The position numbers were made by a program, and so were the translations under genes. A DNA stretch of 9,769 nt from Roseiarcus sp043739325 (lineage in GTDB: Bacteria; Pseudomonadota; Alphaproteobacteria; Rhizobiales; Beijerinckiaceae): NCBI GenBank assembly GCA_043739325.1, contig JAYUFK010000317.1, positions 1 through 9,769 of the forward strand, read 5' to 3'. The notes below the pieces were generated by a model, which worked only from the letters and a program-made list of their open reading frames with translations, searched no databases and was not told the origin of the DNA. Below, in pieces: positions 8,326-9,769 of the stretch; within the stretch, counting starts at the first letter, position 1, and each line of letters begins with the position of its first letter.

Positions 8326-8492
8326 CCTTCTCCACGAAGTGGGGAAGGTGGCCGGAGGCCGGATGGGGTATGGGACCGAGATGCCGCCTCGGGCGATTTG
8401 CACGAACGCTTGTGCGGACTTACCGACAATCCAACCTGCTTTCCACACCCCATCCGGCCTCCGGCCACCTTCCCCGGCGAAGCCGGAGAAGG
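8326..8492. repeat. Composite inverted repeat (paired REP-type hairpins)
   Basis: Two copies of a repeat unit face each other. The left unit (8326-8369) and right unit (8447-8492) share a perfect 29-bp inverted match (8341-8369 with 8447-8475), plus a further 8-bp outer match (8326-8333 with 8485-8492) separated by 7 and 9 diverged bases. Each unit can also fold alone: CCTTCTCCAC/GTGGGGAAGG around GAA on the left, and GGCC-GGA-GGCC within the same unit. The centre (8370-8446) is about 77 nt and has no open frame of note. The motif resembles the dispersed CCGGCCTCCGGCCACCTT-type repeats of alphaproteobacteria. Lying between convergent genes, it may also act as a bidirectional transcription terminator. 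Confidence 0.88.
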
Positions 8493-8549
8493 CTATCATC
8501 ACAACGTGCGATTTCTTCAAACGCGCGTTCGCGGGAATGACAGTTGCAG

Positions 8550-9032
8550 CTACGGCCCCGCCGCATACGTGCAATCCGCGCCGCCGCCGGCGTTCTGCCT
8601 GATGACATTCGGGTCGATCGTGCAGCTCAGCGCCGTCAGCGCTTCGAAGATCGATCCAGCGGCGCCATCGGAGGCGACGCCGGCCTCGGCCATCGTGGCG
8701 TAGAGTTCATTGGCGCGCCGCCCGGTGAAGTGGCGCGTCGCAGTCCCAAACGTCAGGTCGCACGAGCGCTGGTCGATCGCGACATCGCTGGCGCGGCACT
8801 GGATCTTGTCGGCCTTGACGATGATCGTGTGTCCGGCGGGAAAGTGGAAATTGTTGCGCCCGTCGAGCAGCCACGCCATCACGCGCCGGTCGCGCAGGCT
8901 GAGGCCCGGCTCATGCTCGGCGACCAGAGCCGCCAGCGCGAGACCGGCAAAATTGCCCGTCGTCGACGGCGCCGCGACGGCGCTTCCGATCAGCGCAAAC
9001 GAACTTGCGACAAGCGTAAGATGTTTCAACAT
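8550..9032 (-). CDS. Exported hypothetical protein with four cysteines
   Basis: I do not recognise the family. The 160-residue product begins with a typical Sec signal peptide (a Lys, then a hydrophobic stretch LTLVASSFALIG, then AVA before a likely cut after residue 20), so a periplasmic or secreted protein of about 140 residues is expected. The mature part has four cysteines (79, 91, 137, 154), which could form two disulfides. It also has a WLLDGRNNFHFPAGHTIIVKADKI segment (interrupted by no low-complexity sequence) and ends in DPNVIRQNAGGGADCTYAAGP. It has no lipobox, membrane helix after the signal, or known catalytic motif. The start is well supported: GGAGGGCGGAC stands directly before the ATG. 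It runs convergent to the carbonic anhydrase gene and in the same direction as asd, but with a likely terminator hairpin between, so it probably has its own promoter. Confidence 0.75.
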   Translation of the reverse strand: MLKHLTLVASSFALIGSAVAAPSTTGNFAGLALAALVAEHEPGLSLRDRRVMAWLLDGRNNFHFPAGHTIIVKADKIQCRASDVAIDQRSCDLTFGTATRHFTGRRANELYATMAEAGVASDGAAGSIFEALTALSCTIDPNVIRQNAGGGADCTYAAGP

Positions 9033-9111
9033 GTCCGCCCTCCACGTTTTTGCCGGGGCGGTATTGCGACGCTCCGGCGCATCGGGTCTTGGGTCGGGTC
9101 AGCGCCGTTAA

Positions 9112-9145
9112 ATCCTATGGGCGCGAGCCGCCACGCCCATAGGAT
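9112..9145 (-). terminator. Candidate intrinsic terminator after asd
   Basis: This is a perfect 12-bp inverted repeat, ATCCTATGGGCG (9112-9123) and CGCCCATAGGAT (9134-9145), around a 10-nt loop. It lies 31 nt downstream of the asd stop on the minus strand. On that strand the stem is followed by only a short T stretch (TTTAA), so it is a weak or atypical intrinsic terminator; an operator-like palindrome upstream of the exported-protein gene is the alternative. Confidence 0.5.
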
Positions 9146-9175
9146 ACGCCAGTTTCAGGACAACGCGAAACGCCG

Positions 9176-9769
9176 TCACGCCGCCTTGCGCTTGGGCTTG
9201 ATCCAGCCGCGGTTGTTCAACACTTCGGCGATCTGGATCGTGTTGAGCGCCGCGCCCTTGCGCAGATTGTCGGAGACGACCCACAGCACCAAGCCGTTGT
9301 CGACCGTCGGGTCTTCGCGGATGCGCGAGATATACGTGGCGTCCTCGCCCGCCGCCTCGTGCGGGGTGATGTAGCCGCCCGGCTCGCGCCGGTCGATGAC
9401 CAGGCAGCCCGGCGCCTCGCGCAAAATTTCGCGCGCTTCGTCGGCGCTGATCGGGTTGGCGAACTCGATGTTAACAGCCTCGGAATGGCCGATGAACACC
9501 GGCACCCGCACGCAGGTGGCGACGACCTTGATCTTCGGATCGAGGATCTTCTTCGTCTCCATCACCATCTTCCACTCTTCCTTGGTGAAGCCGTCTTCCA
9601 TGAAGACGTCGATCTGCGGAATGACATTGAAGGCAATGCGCTTGGGGAACTTCTTCGATTCCACCGCGTCGGAAACGAACACCGCGCGGGTCTGCGCGAA
9701 AAGTTCATCCATCGCTTCCTTGCCGGCGCCCGACACCGACTGATAGGTCGAGACCACAACGCGGGTGAT
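9176..9769 (-). CDS. asd: Aspartate-semialdehyde dehydrogenase, C-terminal part (cut by window edge)
   Basis: The enzyme reduces aspartyl-4-phosphate to aspartate semialdehyde with NADPH, the branch point to lysine, diaminopimelate, threonine and methionine. Only the last 197 residues are in the window; the N-terminal NADP-binding domain and the active-site cysteine lie beyond 9769. Visible family features are RVVVSTYQSVSGAGKEAMDEL at the edge (of which VSTYQSVSGAG is the signature), the FNVIPQID block, CVRVPVFIGHSEAVNIEF with the catalytic-site His (codon 9485-9487), and the C-terminal helix NLRKGAALNTIQIAEVL. The frame is open to the window edge (codons ATC ACC CGC GTT precede the GTG at 9757), so that GTG is not the true start. 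The gene is otherwise intact and is followed by a hairpin at 9112-9145. Confidence 0.95.
   Translation of the reverse strand: MTRVVVSTYQSVSGAGKEAMDELFAQTRAVFVSDAVESKKFPKRIAFNVIPQIDVFMEDGFTKEEWKMVMETKKILDPKIKVVATCVRVPVFIGHSEAVNIEFANPISADEAREILREAPGCLVIDRREPGGYITPHEAAGEDATYISRIREDPTVDNGLVLWVVSDNLRKGAALNTIQIAEVLNNRGWIKPKRKAA

Noticed and set aside
8370..8446. Small gene or RNA in the centre of the composite repeat
   Set aside because: It is only 77 nt, without a start plus binding site, tRNA-like fold or promoter that I can support.

Overview
The window is GC-rich, strongly GC3-biased DNA, most likely from an alphaproteobacterium of the order Hyphomicrobiales (Rhizobiales). Three things point there: the F1-only ATP synthase operon in the order atpH-atpA-atpG-atpD-atpC with the Fo genes elsewhere, the protein sequences themselves, and palindromic intergenic repeats of a kind common in that order. 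Family-level placement (for example Beijerinckiaceae or Methylocystaceae) is only a guess.

Layout: 1-344 holds no convincing gene. 345-1409 (+) is a DUF2278 (YukJ-like) protein with a lamin-tail-like C-terminus. 1410-1630 is a leader region with a strong potential RNA hairpin. 1631-6627 (+) is the F1 ATP synthase operon: delta (TTG start), alpha, gamma, beta and epsilon, with a REP-like palindrome between the beta and epsilon genes. 6671-8308 (+) is a closely spaced pair, a fold-type-II PLP-dependent serine/threonine dehydratase-like enzyme and a beta-class carbonic anhydrase. 8326-8492 is a composite inverted repeat with 29-bp perfect inner arms. 8550-9032 (-) encodes a small exported four-cysteine protein of unknown function. 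9112-9145 is a 12-bp perfect hairpin. 9176-9769 (-) is the C-terminal part of aspartate-semialdehyde dehydrogenase, cut by the window edge.

The most striking observation is in atpA. The reading frame is colinear with a normal 509-residue alpha subunit, but codon 307, where the family has a conserved Glu (SRLLERAAKL), is an amber TAG. The frame continues intact and well conserved after it, including the arginine finger. A Pro-to-Arg change at a normally conserved position and several unusual codons lie within 60 bases of the stop. A sequence error is the simplest explanation; a real recent nonsense mutation or amber readthrough are alternatives that can be tested. I see no novel defence, CRISPR or mobile-gene system here. 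The rest is core metabolism plus intergenic repeats.
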